NCBI RefSeq assembly: GCF_041431135.1
Contig: NZ_CP107799.1
Coordinates: 124,001-188,000 of the forward strand
Length of the DNA: 64,000 nt
Reading direction: 5' to 3'
Source: Streptomyces sp. NBC_00554
Lineage (GTDB): Bacteria > Actinomycetota > Actinomycetes > Streptomycetales > Streptomycetaceae
Made by a program: the position numbers and the translations under genes. This document shows positions 19,250 to 27,800 of this stretch, in pieces. The notes beneath the pieces are model-generated. The model was given only the letters and a program-made list of their open reading frames with translations, did no database searches and was not told the DNA's origin. Position 1 is the first letter of the stretch, and each line of letters opens with the position of its first letter.

Positions 19250-19483
19250 CTGACGCCGGGAGCGGAGGCTGAACGACTGAAGTGGTTCTACGCGCCAACC
19301 GATCACGGTGGGCTGGCCATCCGGAATCAAACGCCCCACCAGGAGAGCCTCGCCATGCAACTGGTGGCCTCCGGACTGTCCAAGGCTGGATTCGCCACGG
19401 TGATGGGCCTGGAGAACGTTCTCGACCATGTCGAAGGCTGGCAGGTCCACTGGGGCCGGCGCCAGCCTGTCAAGCAGTAACAG
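19250..19483 (+). pseudogene. DUF3500-type protein, N-terminal fragment
   Basis: ERLKWFYAPTDHGGLAIRNQ, QESLAMQLVASGLSKAGFAT and MGLENVLDHVEGWQVHWGRR match the conserved opening of DUF3500 proteins, which are usually more than 300 residues long. The frame stops soon after. Upstream residues to a possible ATG at 19175 do not look like family sequence. Another truncated gene in this segment. Confidence 0.55.
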
Positions 19484-19554
19484 GGGAGAAAAATCCACCT
19501 CCGCCACCTTTACCCGTTCTGCCTGGTTTCGGTCGTGGAAGCGGTGCTGCGGCA

Positions 19555-19579
19555 CATAACGGCTACGCTAGCACCGAAA
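19555..19579. repeat. 25-base direct repeat, copy 2, upstream of TetR
   Basis: Identical to 17710-17734, 73 bases before the GTG of the intact TetR gene. See copy 1 for interpretation. Confidence 0.7.
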
Positions 19580-19589
19580 CTATTATTAT

Positions 19590-19620
19590 GGATACTTTGA
19601 CTCCGCAAGTATCCGGATAC
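19590..19620. promoter_or_regulatory. Overlapping palindromes, likely TetR operator
   Basis: GGATACTT at 19590-19597 pairs with AAGTATCC at 19607-19614 across nine bases, and GTATCCGGATAC at 19609-19620 is itself a perfect palindrome, giving three GGATAC half-sites. Located 32-62 bases before the TetR start, a standard place for autoregulation. Confidence 0.55.
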
Positions 19621-19651
19621 TCTCGATGCCTCGACGAGGAGGGAAGATTTC

Positions 19652-20377
19652 GTGGCTTCAGAAGTGCCCGCCGTCCCGGGGAGTCCCGCCTGGTGGGCGA
19701 GCCGCCCGCCCACTCCAACCTACCGTCGGGGCCGTCCGCCCCTGGATGTCGGCCGCATCATCGACGTGGCACTGAAACTCGTGGACGAGGTCGGAGTTCA
19801 GGCACTCACCCTGCGGATGCTGGCAGACACTCTGGAGTCGGGTACGGCGACGCTCTACCGGCACTTCAGTGGCAAGGACGAACTGCTGACCCATGTGGTC
19901 GACCGGATCTTCGGCGAGGTGAGGGTTCCGTCGGAAGCCCTGGACGGTCTGTCCTGGCGTGAAGCCGCGACATTGGGCGCGGAGGCCTTCTACGACACCC
20001 TGTGCCGGCATCCCAACGCGCTGCCCCTGCTGGTGGCGCAGGTGCCCGTCGGCCCCAACGGCCTCGTCAACCGTGAGCGCATCCTCGGACTGCTCCTGAG
20101 CCATGGATTCTCGATCGGCCTGGCCGCCCGCGCCTTCACCGCACTCGGCCACTACGTCGTCGGCTTCGCCATCCAGCAGCACGGCCCCGGAGCCGCGCGA
20201 CCCGAGGACGAGGCGCAACTGCGGGACTACTACCGCTCCCTTGATCCGGCCGCCTACCCGGCCACGACGGCCGCGGCCGAGGAGCTGACCTCCGTGCCGC
20301 TGCGCGAGGAGTTCCGGTTCGGGCTGGATCTGCTGCTCGACGGGATTGAACGGGTCAGGCGAGCGGAATCGGATTGA
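19652..20377 (+). CDS. TetR-family transcriptional regulator
   Basis: 241 residues. N-terminal helix-turn-helix at about 40-75 (VGVQALTLRMLADTLESGTA, TLYRHFSGKDELLTHVVD) followed by a TetR_C-type ligand domain (SIGLAARAFTALGHYVVGFA). GTG start chosen from GAGGAGGGAAG about eight bases upstream. It is preceded by operator-like palindromes and by the 25-base repeat also found at the MDR promoter, so it probably represses itself and perhaps the MDR-monooxygenase-hydrolase operon (inference). A decayed paralogue lies at 17805. Confidence 0.9.
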   Translation: MASEVPAVPGSPAWWASRPPTPTYRRGRPPLDVGRIIDVALKLVDEVGVQALTLRMLADTLESGTATLYRHFSGKDELLTHVVDRIFGEVRVPSEALDGLSWREAATLGAEAFYDTLCRHPNALPLLVAQVPVGPNGLVNRERILGLLLSHGFSIGLAARAFTALGHYVVGFAIQQHGPGAARPEDEAQLRDYYRSLDPAAYPATTAAAEELTSVPLREEFRFGLDLLLDGIERVRRAESD

Positions 20378-20435
20378 GGGCACCAGAATGGATCGGTCCA
20401 GCACATCGCCTTGCTCAAGTCGATCGGCATGAGAG

Positions 20436-21380
20436 ATGGAACTGCGCCATCTGAAGTACTTCCTCGCTGTCGTCGAGACGCGTAACTTCACGCAGGCCGC
20501 AGCGAATTGCTACGTCGCGCAATCCGCGCTCAGTCAGCAGATCGCCCGCCTGGAGACGACCGTCGGCGCCGCGCTGTTCAGCCGTACGAGCCGGTCGGTG
20601 CGACTGACGGCCGCCGGTGAACTGCTCGAACCGCTGGCCCGGCGCATCCTGGCTGACGTCGACAACGCGCAGGCCGCGGTCGACGCGCTGGCGGGCCTGC
20701 GCGTCGGGCGGCTGCGGCTGGGCCTGGTCCAGACGCTCGCCGGTTCGATCGACATGGTCGAGTTGATGGCCGAGTATCACGTCCGCCATCCCGGTATCGA
20801 CTTCCACGTCGCCAACGCTCCCAGCTCGGAGATGACCGCCGCCGTCCTGTCCGGCCGCCTGGACGTCGCCGTGGTCGGCCTCGGCTCGCACGAGGTGCCG
20901 GACGGCCTCGATCACCGGCTGCTGGGCAGCGACCCGCTCATGGTGATCGTCCCGCACGATCACCCGCTGGCGGACCGGGACGTGATCGACCTCGCCGACC
21001 TGCCGCGGAATCATCAGCTCATCCAGTTCGCGCAGGGCACCGGACTGCGCCACCAGGTCGAGGCCGCATTCGCGCGAGCCGGCGTGGAACCGGGCCGGCA
21101 CTTCGAGGTCGGCCAGGTGTACGACATGGTCCGGCTGGCCGCACGCGGTGTCGGCGTCACCGTCGTACCGCGCTGGTCCGTCTTCGCGGCCGGATCCCCC
21201 CTCGGCCCACACCCCCACGGTGTTCTGCCCGACGGCGCCCGGGCACTCCGCCTGAGAGATGCGGCAGCGGTGCACGACGTCTCCGTGGTCTACGACAGCA
21301 AACGGCTGGCTCCTGCCGCCGCCGCTTTCCTCGACGTCGTGGAGCGGCACGCAAGATTGATCGGCAGAACAGATCGCTGA
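20436..21380 (+). CDS. LysR-family transcriptional regulator
   Basis: 314 residues, full length. Winged HTH at residues 1-60 (MELRHLKYFLAVVETRNFTQ, SALSQQIARLETTVGAALF), then a periplasmic-binding-like effector domain (GRLRLGLVQTLAGSIDMVEL, VYDMVRLAARGVGVTVVPRW). On the same strand 58 bases after the TetR gene and before a DUF1275 membrane protein; which of these it controls is not clear. Typical LysR proteins activate a neighbouring divergent gene, but none is intact here. Confidence 0.92.
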   Translation: MELRHLKYFLAVVETRNFTQAAANCYVAQSALSQQIARLETTVGAALFSRTSRSVRLTAAGELLEPLARRILADVDNAQAAVDALAGLRVGRLRLGLVQTLAGSIDMVELMAEYHVRHPGIDFHVANAPSSEMTAAVLSGRLDVAVVGLGSHEVPDGLDHRLLGSDPLMVIVPHDHPLADRDVIDLADLPRNHQLIQFAQGTGLRHQVEAAFARAGVEPGRHFEVGQVYDMVRLAARGVGVTVVPRWSVFAAGSPLGPHPHGVLPDGARALRLRDAAAVHDVSVVYDSKRLAPAAAAFLDVVERHARLIGRTDR

Positions 21381-21483
21381 GCGCACATCCATATGTTGGA
21401 CGCGAGGCCGGGGTCCGCCTGAGGCTGGAGTGGATCCACCGGAGGTACACCGCACTTCCGGGCCTCGTGAACGGAGCGCCGTC

Positions 21484-22215
21484 ATGTCTGTCGCCTTGCG
21501 GGACGCATGGACCACCATGGTCCCCGACTTGAGGGGACGGCACGGCCCTCTCCCGCCACTGATGCTCGCGCTGACGGTGGTGACCGGGCTTGTGGACGCC
21601 TTCAGCTATCTGCTGCTGGGGCATGTCTTCGTCGCCAACATGACCGGCAACGTCGTCTTCTTCGGCTTCGCCATCATCGGCGCCGCCGGATTCTCCCTGG
21701 CCGCCTCGCTGGCGGCGCTTGCCGCGTTCGCCGTCGGCGCCCTGCTGGGCGGCCGCGTCGCGCACCGGGCCCGTCACCGCGGGCGTTTGCTGCACCAAGC
21801 GCTGGTGCTGGAGACGCTCCTCATTCTGGTCGCGTACGTCATCGCCCAGACCGTCGGCGCCCCGTACGCGGGCGTCGCCCGTTACGGGCTGATCGCGCTC
21901 CTCGGGCTCGGTCTGGGCGTCCAGAACGCCACATCCCGAGCCCTTGCCGTCCCCGACCTGACCACGACTGTATTGACCCTCACCATCACCGGCATCGCCT
22001 CCGACAGCCGAGCCGCCGGAGGCAGCGGCGGCAAGGCCGGACGGCGTACCCTCTCCACGGTCGCCATGCTCGTCGGCGCCCTTGTCGGCGCCGCCGCAGC
22101 TCTGCACGGCGCCCCTGCCCTGCCCCTTCTGATTGCCACCGTGCTCCTCGCGGCAGTCACAGTCGCCGCGTTCAAGCTGACCGGATCCGGCGCCGCCTGG
22201 ACTGCTCCGCTGTGA
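21484..22215 (+). CDS. DUF1275 (YoaK-like) membrane protein
   Basis: 243 residues from ATG 21484. Opens with LTVVTGLVDAFSYLLLGHVF, ANMTGNVVFFGFA, the signature of DUF1275, and has six hydrophobic segments plus QNATSRALAVPDLTTTVLTL. Function of the family is unknown; a transport role is sometimes suggested. GGAG lies about nine bases before the ATG. Convergent with the next gene remnant, 17 bases apart. Confidence 0.88.
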   Translation: MSVALRDAWTTMVPDLRGRHGPLPPLMLALTVVTGLVDAFSYLLLGHVFVANMTGNVVFFGFAIIGAAGFSLAASLAALAAFAVGALLGGRVAHRARHRGRLLHQALVLETLLILVAYVIAQTVGAPYAGVARYGLIALLGLGLGVQNATSRALAVPDLTTTVLTLTITGIASDSRAAGGSGGKAGRRTLSTVAMLVGALVGAAAALHGAPALPLLIATVLLAAVTVAAFKLTGSGAAWTAPL

Positions 22216-22232
22216 CCCCGGTACACCCGGGC

Positions 22233-22820
22233 TCAGCTGAACAGTTCGCCCTTCTCGGCCTGCTCGACCAGCGAGGCGGGAGGAACGAAACGCTCGCCGT
22301 ACCGCTCCGCGAGGTCGCGCGCCCGGGCGACGAAGCCGGCCGGGCCGCCCTCGTACTGGTTGATGTACTGGATGACGCCTCCGCTCCATCCCGGGAATCC
22401 GATACCGAGGATCGACCCGATGTTGGCCTCGGGGACGGAGCGGAGCACTCCCTCGTCGAAGCATCGGACCGTGTCGACAGCCTCGGCGAAGAGCATCCGT
22501 TCCATCATGTCCGCGAAGGGGATCTCATGGCCGGGCTCGGTGAAATGCGCCGTCAGCCCTGGCCACGGGCCGGTCCGCCTGCCGTCCGCGTAGGCGTGGA
22601 ACCCGGCGCCGCTGAAGCGTCCCTTGCGGTTGAAGTCGTCGATCAACCGGTCGACGACCGCCTCGGAGCCGTGCGTGACTCCCGTACCGCCCTCGGCTTC
22701 CACGGCAGCAGCCGTCTCCTGGCGGATCCTGCGCGGCAGGGTCAGCGTCAGTTCGTCCATCAGCTGCGGGGCGGGGGCCGGGTAGCCGGCGATCGGCGAG
22801 GCGGTCCACTGCGCCATCAC
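22233..22820 (-). pseudogene. 3-hydroxyacyl-CoA dehydrogenase (FadJ/FadB type), C-terminal fragment
   Basis: 195 residues: PAPAPQLMDELTLTLPRRIR, GHEIPFADMMERMLFAEAVD, TVRCFDEGVL and NIGSILGIGFPGWSGGVIQY are the C-terminal 3-hydroxyacyl-CoA dehydrogenase domain of multifunctional beta-oxidation proteins normally over 700 residues long. Enoyl-CoA hydratase and NAD-binding domains are missing, so it should be inactive. Read as a truncation relic. Confidence 0.75.
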
Positions 22821-22869
22821 CCAGCCGCCACTGTGGACGTATGGCTCCCGTTACAGAAAGGCAACCGAG

Positions 22870-23226
22870 ATGATGACGGAAGATTGGGTACGCAGCTGAG
22901 TGCAGGGCTACCTACGTGCCTGGACCACCAACAGCAAGAAGGACATCGCCGCACTGTTCACCCCACAGGCCGAATATCACGAGTGGCCCTACGAGACCGA
23001 CTGGATCGGCCGTGACGCGATCGTCGAAGGCTGGCAGGGCCGCGCATCGTGGCAGGAGGGCGGCTGGGACTTCGACTGGACGGTGCTCGCCATCAATGGC
23101 GACACCGCGGCGATCGAAGGCACCGGCCGCTACAAGGAACTGGGCACCTTCGCCAACCTATGGACGGTGACGTTCGACGAGAACGGCAAGTGCGCCCTGT
23201 TCCGCATGTGGAACAACGAGATCTGA
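22870..23226 (+). pseudogene. SnoaL-like NTF2-fold protein interrupted by an in-frame TGA
   Basis: ATG at 22870 (or 22873) follows AGAAAGG and opens MTEDWVRS, then codon 10 (22897-22899) is TGA, and the frame continues without change: VQGYLRAWTTNSKKDIAALF, EWPYETDWIGRDAIVEGWQG, FDWTVLAINGDTAAIEGTGR. The most economical reading is a TGG to TGA change. A GTG directly after the stop could restart translation and give a nearly complete 108-residue protein, so it may be partly functional. SnoaL-like proteins are small polyketide-cyclase-like or nuclear-transport-factor-like folds with varied activity. Confidence 0.65.
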
Positions 23227-23809
23227 CCCAGAGCCCCGCCCGCCGCAGCCGGTACAACACTCCCAGCGTGCTCACCTCGCGCCCTTCGGCAGGCGGAAGA
23301 CCGTTGCCGCATCAAGGGCCTGGCCGTGAAAGCGTCTACCCGAGCCACGGGCGGTGACCGGTACATCCACGCCCAGGCTGGACGGGCTGCCACTCGAGCA
23401 GTTCGTGCGTGAGCATGGGCGGAGGCCGACTGGTCGGTCATCGCCTTAGATCCGGCCTCCCCGAGGAGGCCGAGTGCGGCAGCCATGATCGCCGCCCGAG
23501 CGCGCTCGCTGCGGGTGGCCGCGAGCGGAGTGGGTTTGGCCCGGTCCGTCACAGGTGCCAGGTGTACTGACCCGTGAGGTTGGGGACGCGGGCCGGCCTC
23601 CCCGGCCGCGCATCCAGCCATCCGCCGGCAGCAGCGGCCGAACCGCCGCCCACCCCGCATCCGTCCTGCCGCTCGGGTGTCGGCGCTCACGGACCCCGCT
23701 GTCGGCGGCGTTTCCGAACCGGTGAGCCAGACGCCGCACCTAACTCCACAACGCGCTCGTCTCCCTTGCCGGCAGCCCACCTGCCGGGGACGGCCAAAGA
23801 GCCCACCTC
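23227..23809. other. Non-coding stretch with a short TetR N-terminal relic
   Basis: No intact gene. On the minus strand about 23435-23551 reads TDRAKPTPLAATRSERARAA, IMAAALGLLGEAGSK, the first helices of a TetR regulator cut before the recognition helix. Nothing else could be supported. Confidence 0.4.
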
Positions 23810-23846
23810 GGGGTGGTGGCGTGCGCAGTGCGCACGCCACCACCCC
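23810..23846. terminator. Strong hairpin after the P450 operon
   Basis: Perfect 18-base arms, 23810-23827 (starting GGGGTGGTGGCG) and 23829-23846, one base apart, so in practice a long stem with a small loop. It lies 24 bases past the stop of the minus-strand P450 gene. No U-tract, as is common for streptomycete terminators. Confidence 0.8.
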
Positions 23847-23869
23847 GTCTGCCTGTGCGCTCCTGGCCG

Positions 23870-25084
23870 CTAGCGGGTGACCATCAGCTTGCGGACGCCG
23901 TAGTTCGTACCGGTGAAGTCCATTGGTACCTCTTCCAGCGGGGTGGCGAGCCGCAGGTTCGGGAAGCGCTCGAAGAGCTTGGGCAGGACGGTCCTGAGCT
24001 CGGCGCGCGCGACGTTCTGCCCCAGGCAGGCGTGGACGCCGTAGCCGAAGCCCATGTGACGGACCATCTTGCGGTCGACGTCGAGGGTGTCGGGGTTCTC
24101 GAAGGCGCGGGGGTCACGGTTGGCGGCGTTCATCGCCACGACCACCAGCTCGCCCTTCTTGATCTGCGCGCCGCCGATCTCCAGGTCCTCCAGCGCCGTC
24201 CGGCCGAGACCGAACTGCACGATGGTCAGGTACCGCATCAGCTCCTCGATCGCGGGCCCCACCTTCGCGGGGTTGTCCAGCATCTGCTGCCGCTGCTCCG
24301 GGTGCGTGAGCAGGGTCAGCGTGGACAGTCCCATCATGGCGGCGGTGGTGTCGTGGCCGGCGAAGAGCAGCAGGACGCCGAGACCGATCAGCTGCCGCTC
24401 GGACAGGATCGAGTCCTCGCCGTCGGCCTTGTTGATCAGCTCGGCGAGGATGCCGACGGTGTCGCCGGACTCGCGTTTGTCCGCCACCAGGTGGGTGATG
24501 TAGCTGACCAGCCAGTGCGCGCCCTTGTCGCGCTCCTCCTTGGTCTTGGCCATGTCCATCATGTCCACCGTGGCCTCGTGGAAGCCGTCGCGGTCCTCGT
24601 ACGGGACGCCGAGCAGCTCACAGATCATCAGGCAGGGGATCGGCAGCGACATCGCCTCGACGAAGTCGAAGGTCTCGGGCCCGGCGGCGATGGCGTCTAG
24701 GTGCTCGTCGACGATCTTGTCGAGATACGGCTGGAGCTTGTTCTGAACGGCCTTGGGGGTGAACCGGGCCGTCAACAGGCGACGGTAGGCGCCGTGATCG
24801 GGCTCGTCCATGAAGACGAACCCCACGTCGAAGGGCATGTTCTCGTGGTCCTCGGGCTCCTCGCCCTCGGGGGTGTCGTGACGGTCGCGCTTCGCGCTCA
24901 TCCGCGGGTCGTTGAAGACCTGGCTGCCCTCGTCGAAGCGGGTGACCAGCCAGCCGCTCGTACCGTTGGGGAAGCGCACCCGGAGGATCGGCTGGTCCTC
25001 GCGCAGCTGGGTGAACTCCGCGGGCGGGTCCAGCGGACGGCTCGGGTCGCGGGTGACGGGCTGCTGCACAACGGTGTCGGTCAT
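23870..25084 (-). CDS. Cytochrome P450
   Basis: 404 residues, a soluble class I bacterial P450. Oxygen-activating I-helix LLLFAGHDTTAA, K-helix pair within IEELMRYL (ExxR), and heme-binding loop FGYGVHACLGQNVARAE with the cysteine ligand. ATG 25084 overlaps the stop of the NAD/CMD fusion gene (ATGA). It is the last of four tightly overlapping genes: ferredoxin, ferredoxin reductase, fusion dehydrogenase, P450. So the complete electron chain NAD(P)H to reductase to ferredoxin to P450 is encoded together. Substrate unknown; hydroxylation of a hydrophobic compound feeding the fused dehydrogenase is the likely role. Confidence 0.95.
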   Translation of the reverse strand: MTDTVVQQPVTRDPSRPLDPPAEFTQLREDQPILRVRFPNGTSGWLVTRFDEGSQVFNDPRMSAKRDRHDTPEGEEPEDHENMPFDVGFVFMDEPDHGAYRRLLTARFTPKAVQNKLQPYLDKIVDEHLDAIAAGPETFDFVEAMSLPIPCLMICELLGVPYEDRDGFHEATVDMMDMAKTKEERDKGAHWLVSYITHLVADKRESGDTVGILAELINKADGEDSILSERQLIGLGVLLLFAGHDTTAAMMGLSTLTLLTHPEQRQQMLDNPAKVGPAIEELMRYLTIVQFGLGRTALEDLEIGGAQIKKGELVVVAMNAANRDPRAFENPDTLDVDRKMVRHMGFGYGVHACLGQNVARAELRTVLPKLFERFPNLRLATPLEEVPMDFTGTNYGVRKLMVTR

Positions 25085-26337
25085 CGGGACTCCTTGGCGG
25101 TGCTCTGTGCGGCGGTGCTCTGTGCGGCGATGGCGGCGGAGATGCCGCGGTGGGCGGAAGTGGCGTTGCCCCAGCCGACGTAGAAGGCGAGGTGCAGGAC
25201 CACTTCGTTGAGTTGGTCCGTCGTCAGTTCCTGGTTGACGAGGGCGCCTTCGACCTGGATCTGCATGAGGTCGGCGCGGCCGAGGGCGGCGGTGGCGCCG
25301 ATCACCAGCAGCCGGCGGTCGCGGACGGACAGGTCCGGACGGTTCCAGATGTCGCCGAACAGGTGCTTGACGGTTTCGCTGGTGTACGGGTCCAGCTGCT
25401 CCGGCATGTTCGTGCTGAACCCCGGGCCGTAGACCTTGTCCATCATCGCCAGGCCGCGCTGAAGCGGGTCTTCGTCGGCGGCCGACGGGGCCGGCTCCGC
25501 GTCCAGTCCGAGGGTGCGCTCGGCCTGCGCGCGGGTGACGTCGACGAGGGGGGTGTCGACGCCGAGCGTGGCGGCCAGGTCGCGGGCGGCGTCCAGGTCC
25601 TTGGTCATGAGCGGCTCGATCTGCCGGGCGATCGGCTCGGGCAGGGTGCCGTCGGCGCCGCGCATGCGCAGCAGTTGGAGCAGGGTCCGCCCCTCGGGGT
25701 CGGCGTTGTCGATCACCTCGGCCAGTCGCGCCGGTTCGACGTCCGCGGCGGCGGCCAGCGCGGCGGCCTCGGTGACGGTGCGCCAGGTTCCGTAGGTGAC
25801 GACGTTGCGGGCGATCTTGGTGGCCATCCCGGCGCCCAGCGGGCCGCAGTGCACGACCTTCTTGGCCCAGTCGTCCAGCACGGGCCGGGCGTGGTCGACG
25901 ACGGACTGATCGCCGCCGATGATGGCGACCATGCCGTGCTCGGCGGCCTTGTCGCCGGGGGTGACGCCGCAGTCGAGGAAGCCGACCTCCTCCTTGGCGC
26001 ACAGCTCGGCCAGTTCGTGGACGACGGGCAGCGCGACGGTGGACTGCAGCACGATCGTCAGGCCCGGGTGGGCGCCGGACAGCAGGCCGCCGTCTCCGGC
26101 GATCACCGTGCGGGCCTGGGCGGCGTTGACCACCGCGACCATCACCACGTCGGAGGCCTGGGCGACGTCGGCGGGTGAGGCGAGCGGGGCAGGTACGCCG
26201 TCCAGCTTGTCGGAGGCGTCCGGCCTGATGTCGTAGACCGCCGGGACACGCCCGCTGCGGGCGAGGCTGACGGCGACTCCCCCGCCGATCATGCCGAGGC
26301 CGACGACTCCGGCCTTGAGCGCTTGGGTGTTCGTCAT
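25081..26337 (-). CDS. Fusion: 3-hydroxyisobutyrate-dehydrogenase-like domain + carboxymuconolactone-decarboxylase-like domain
   Basis: 418 residues from ATG 26337 (overlapping the reductase stop). Residues about 1-290 are a beta-hydroxyacid dehydrogenase: NAD-binding VVGLGMIGGGVAVSLARSG, substrate/catalytic region GPLGAGMATKIARNVVTYGT with the usual active-site lysine, and the all-helical C-terminal domain. Residues about 300-405 are a CMD/AhpD-like domain (LLVIGATAALGRADLMQIQV, ELTTDQLNEVVLHLAFYVGW). The domains are joined by an Ala/Pro-rich linker. Lacks the CxxC of true AhpD. Likely oxidises a hydroxyacid made downstream of the P450, with the second domain acting on the product; this is inference. 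Confidence 0.85.
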   Translation of the reverse strand: MTNTQALKAGVVGLGMIGGGVAVSLARSGRVPAVYDIRPDASDKLDGVPAPLASPADVAQASDVVMVAVVNAAQARTVIAGDGGLLSGAHPGLTIVLQSTVALPVVHELAELCAKEEVGFLDCGVTPGDKAAEHGMVAIIGGDQSVVDHARPVLDDWAKKVVHCGPLGAGMATKIARNVVTYGTWRTVTEAAALAAAADVEPARLAEVIDNADPEGRTLLQLLRMRGADGTLPEPIARQIEPLMTKDLDAARDLAATLGVDTPLVDVTRAQAERTLGLDAEPAPSAADEDPLQRGLAMMDKVYGPGFSTNMPEQLDPYTSETVKHLFGDIWNRPDLSVRDRRLLVIGATAALGRADLMQIQVEGALVNQELTTDQLNEVVLHLAFYVGWGNATSAHRGISAAIAAQSTAAQSTAKESR

Positions 26338-27557
26338 CACGCGGTCCTTCCGATGAGTGCGGTGTCGGGGGCCTGGTCCCACTCGGCGGCTTCGGCGACC
26401 AGTGCGCGGTAAGTGCGGGTCGCGCGGGGCATGTTGACGCCGACCACGCCGCACACCTGGCCGTCCTTGCCGTAGAGCGCGACGAGCTTGCGGTCCTCGA
26501 CGGTGCCCTCGACGATCCGCACCTCGTCCGCGCCGCGGGTACGGCCGTAGATCTGGATCTTCAGGTCGTACTGGTCGGACCAGACGTACGGCACCGGGTT
26601 GAAGGGCACCGCCTCGCCGGGCGCGGCCAGGATGTTGCGGGCCACGGCCAGACCCTGTTCTGCGGCGTTGGTCCGGTGCTCGATCCGGGTCGGCTCACCG
26701 GTGCGTGGGTGCAGCCAGTTCGCGACGTCTCCGGCCGCCCACACCCCGCTCCCGGCGTACAGCGTGGAGTCGCACTCCACCCCGTTGCCCACCGCGATGC
26801 CGCTGCCCTCCAGCCACGTCGTGCCGGGCCGGGCGCCGATGCCGACCAGGACCTCGTCCGCCTCCACCACCCGGCCGTCCGCGAGCCGGACGCCGGTGGC
26901 CCGGCCGTTCTCGGCGAGGATCTCCTTGACCAGCATCCCCGCCACAATGCTCACGCCGTGTTCGAGGTGGACCTCCGAGAGCATCCGCCCCAGCTCGGGG
27001 CCGAGCGCGTCGGCGAGCGGTACGGCGACATCGGTGACCATGGTGACCTCGGCACCCAACTCCCGGGCCACCGCCGCCGCTTCGGCTCCGACGAAGCCCG
27101 ATCCCACGATCGCCAGACGGGGCCGCGTGCGCAGTGCCTCACGGAAGGCGAGGGCGTCCTCAAGGGTGCGCAGCACGTGCACTCCGGCCACGCCCTCGGT
27201 ACCGGGCAGCCGACGAGCCGCCGCGCCGGTGGCCACCACCAGTGCGTCGTAACCGACCCGACTGCCGTCGGCGAGGGCGACCTCACGGTTACGGGTATCC
27301 AGGGCCACGGCAGCGACACCGAGCCGCAGATCCAGGTCGAGCGCCTCGATCGCCTCGCCGTCGCGCAGCTGAAGCCGGGCCACGTCCCACTCGCCGGAGA
27401 GCAGCTGCTTGGACAGCGGCGGCCGGTCGTAGGGAAGGTGTTTCTCCTCGCCGATCAGCGTCACCTTGCCCGCGTAGCCCGCGCGGCGCAGGCCCTCCAC
27501 CACGCTCAGGCCGGCCGCGGAGGCGCCGACGACGGCGATCCGCTCCGGGGAGCTCAT
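26337..27557 (-). CDS. Ferredoxin reductase, FAD/NAD(P)H-dependent
   Basis: 406 residues from ATG 27557 (ATGA overlap with the ferredoxin gene). N-terminal FAD motif IAVVGASAAGLSVVEGLRRA, HLPYDRPPLSKQLLSG typical of oxygenase-coupled reductases (putidaredoxin reductase type), NAD-binding LAIVGSGFVGAEAAAVAREL, second FAD motif GVWAAGDVANW, and the reductase C-terminal domain with PYVWSDQYDLKIQIYGRTRG. Passes electrons from NAD(P)H to the adjacent 3Fe-4S ferredoxin for the P450. Confidence 0.95.
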   Translation of the reverse strand: MSSPERIAVVGASAAGLSVVEGLRRAGYAGKVTLIGEEKHLPYDRPPLSKQLLSGEWDVARLQLRDGEAIEALDLDLRLGVAAVALDTRNREVALADGSRVGYDALVVATGAAARRLPGTEGVAGVHVLRTLEDALAFREALRTRPRLAIVGSGFVGAEAAAVARELGAEVTMVTDVAVPLADALGPELGRMLSEVHLEHGVSIVAGMLVKEILAENGRATGVRLADGRVVEADEVLVGIGARPGTTWLEGSGIAVGNGVECDSTLYAGSGVWAAGDVANWLHPRTGEPTRIEHRTNAAEQGLAVARNILAAPGEAVPFNPVPYVWSDQYDLKIQIYGRTRGADEVRIVEGTVEDRKLVALYGKDGQVCGVVGVNMPRATRTYRALVAEAAEWDQAPDTALIGRTA

Positions 27558-27748
27558 CCGCGCACCTCGATCGCGGCCGCGGGACAGACGGCGGCCGCCT
27601 GGCGCACGTTCTCGTACTCGCTCTCCGGCGGGTTCTCGTCGAGCAGTACGACGATGCCGTCCTCGTCCCGCTGGTCGAAGACCTCCGGGGCGGCGAGCAC
27701 GCACTGGCCCGCGCCGCAGCACTTGTCGAACTCGATGGAAATTTCCAT
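27554..27748 (-). CDS. 3Fe-4S/4Fe-4S ferredoxin of the P450 system
   Basis: 64 residues. Start at 27748 is fixed by GGAGGT seven bases upstream rather than a longer frame from 27766. Cluster ligands in KCCGAGQCVLAAPEVF and VCPAAAI, giving the three-cysteine pattern of small P450-coupled ferredoxins; the residue in the fourth position is Gly/Ala-like, so a 3Fe-4S cluster is expected. First gene of the ferredoxin-reductase-fusion-P450 operon. Confidence 0.93.
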   Translation of the reverse strand: MEISIEFDKCCGAGQCVLAAPEVFDQRDEDGIVVLLDENPPESEYENVRQAAAVCPAAAIEVRG

Positions 27749-27800
27749 GGGAATTACCTCCGTCAAGCCCCTTCCAGGGGCGACGCCGTGCAGGAGCCCA

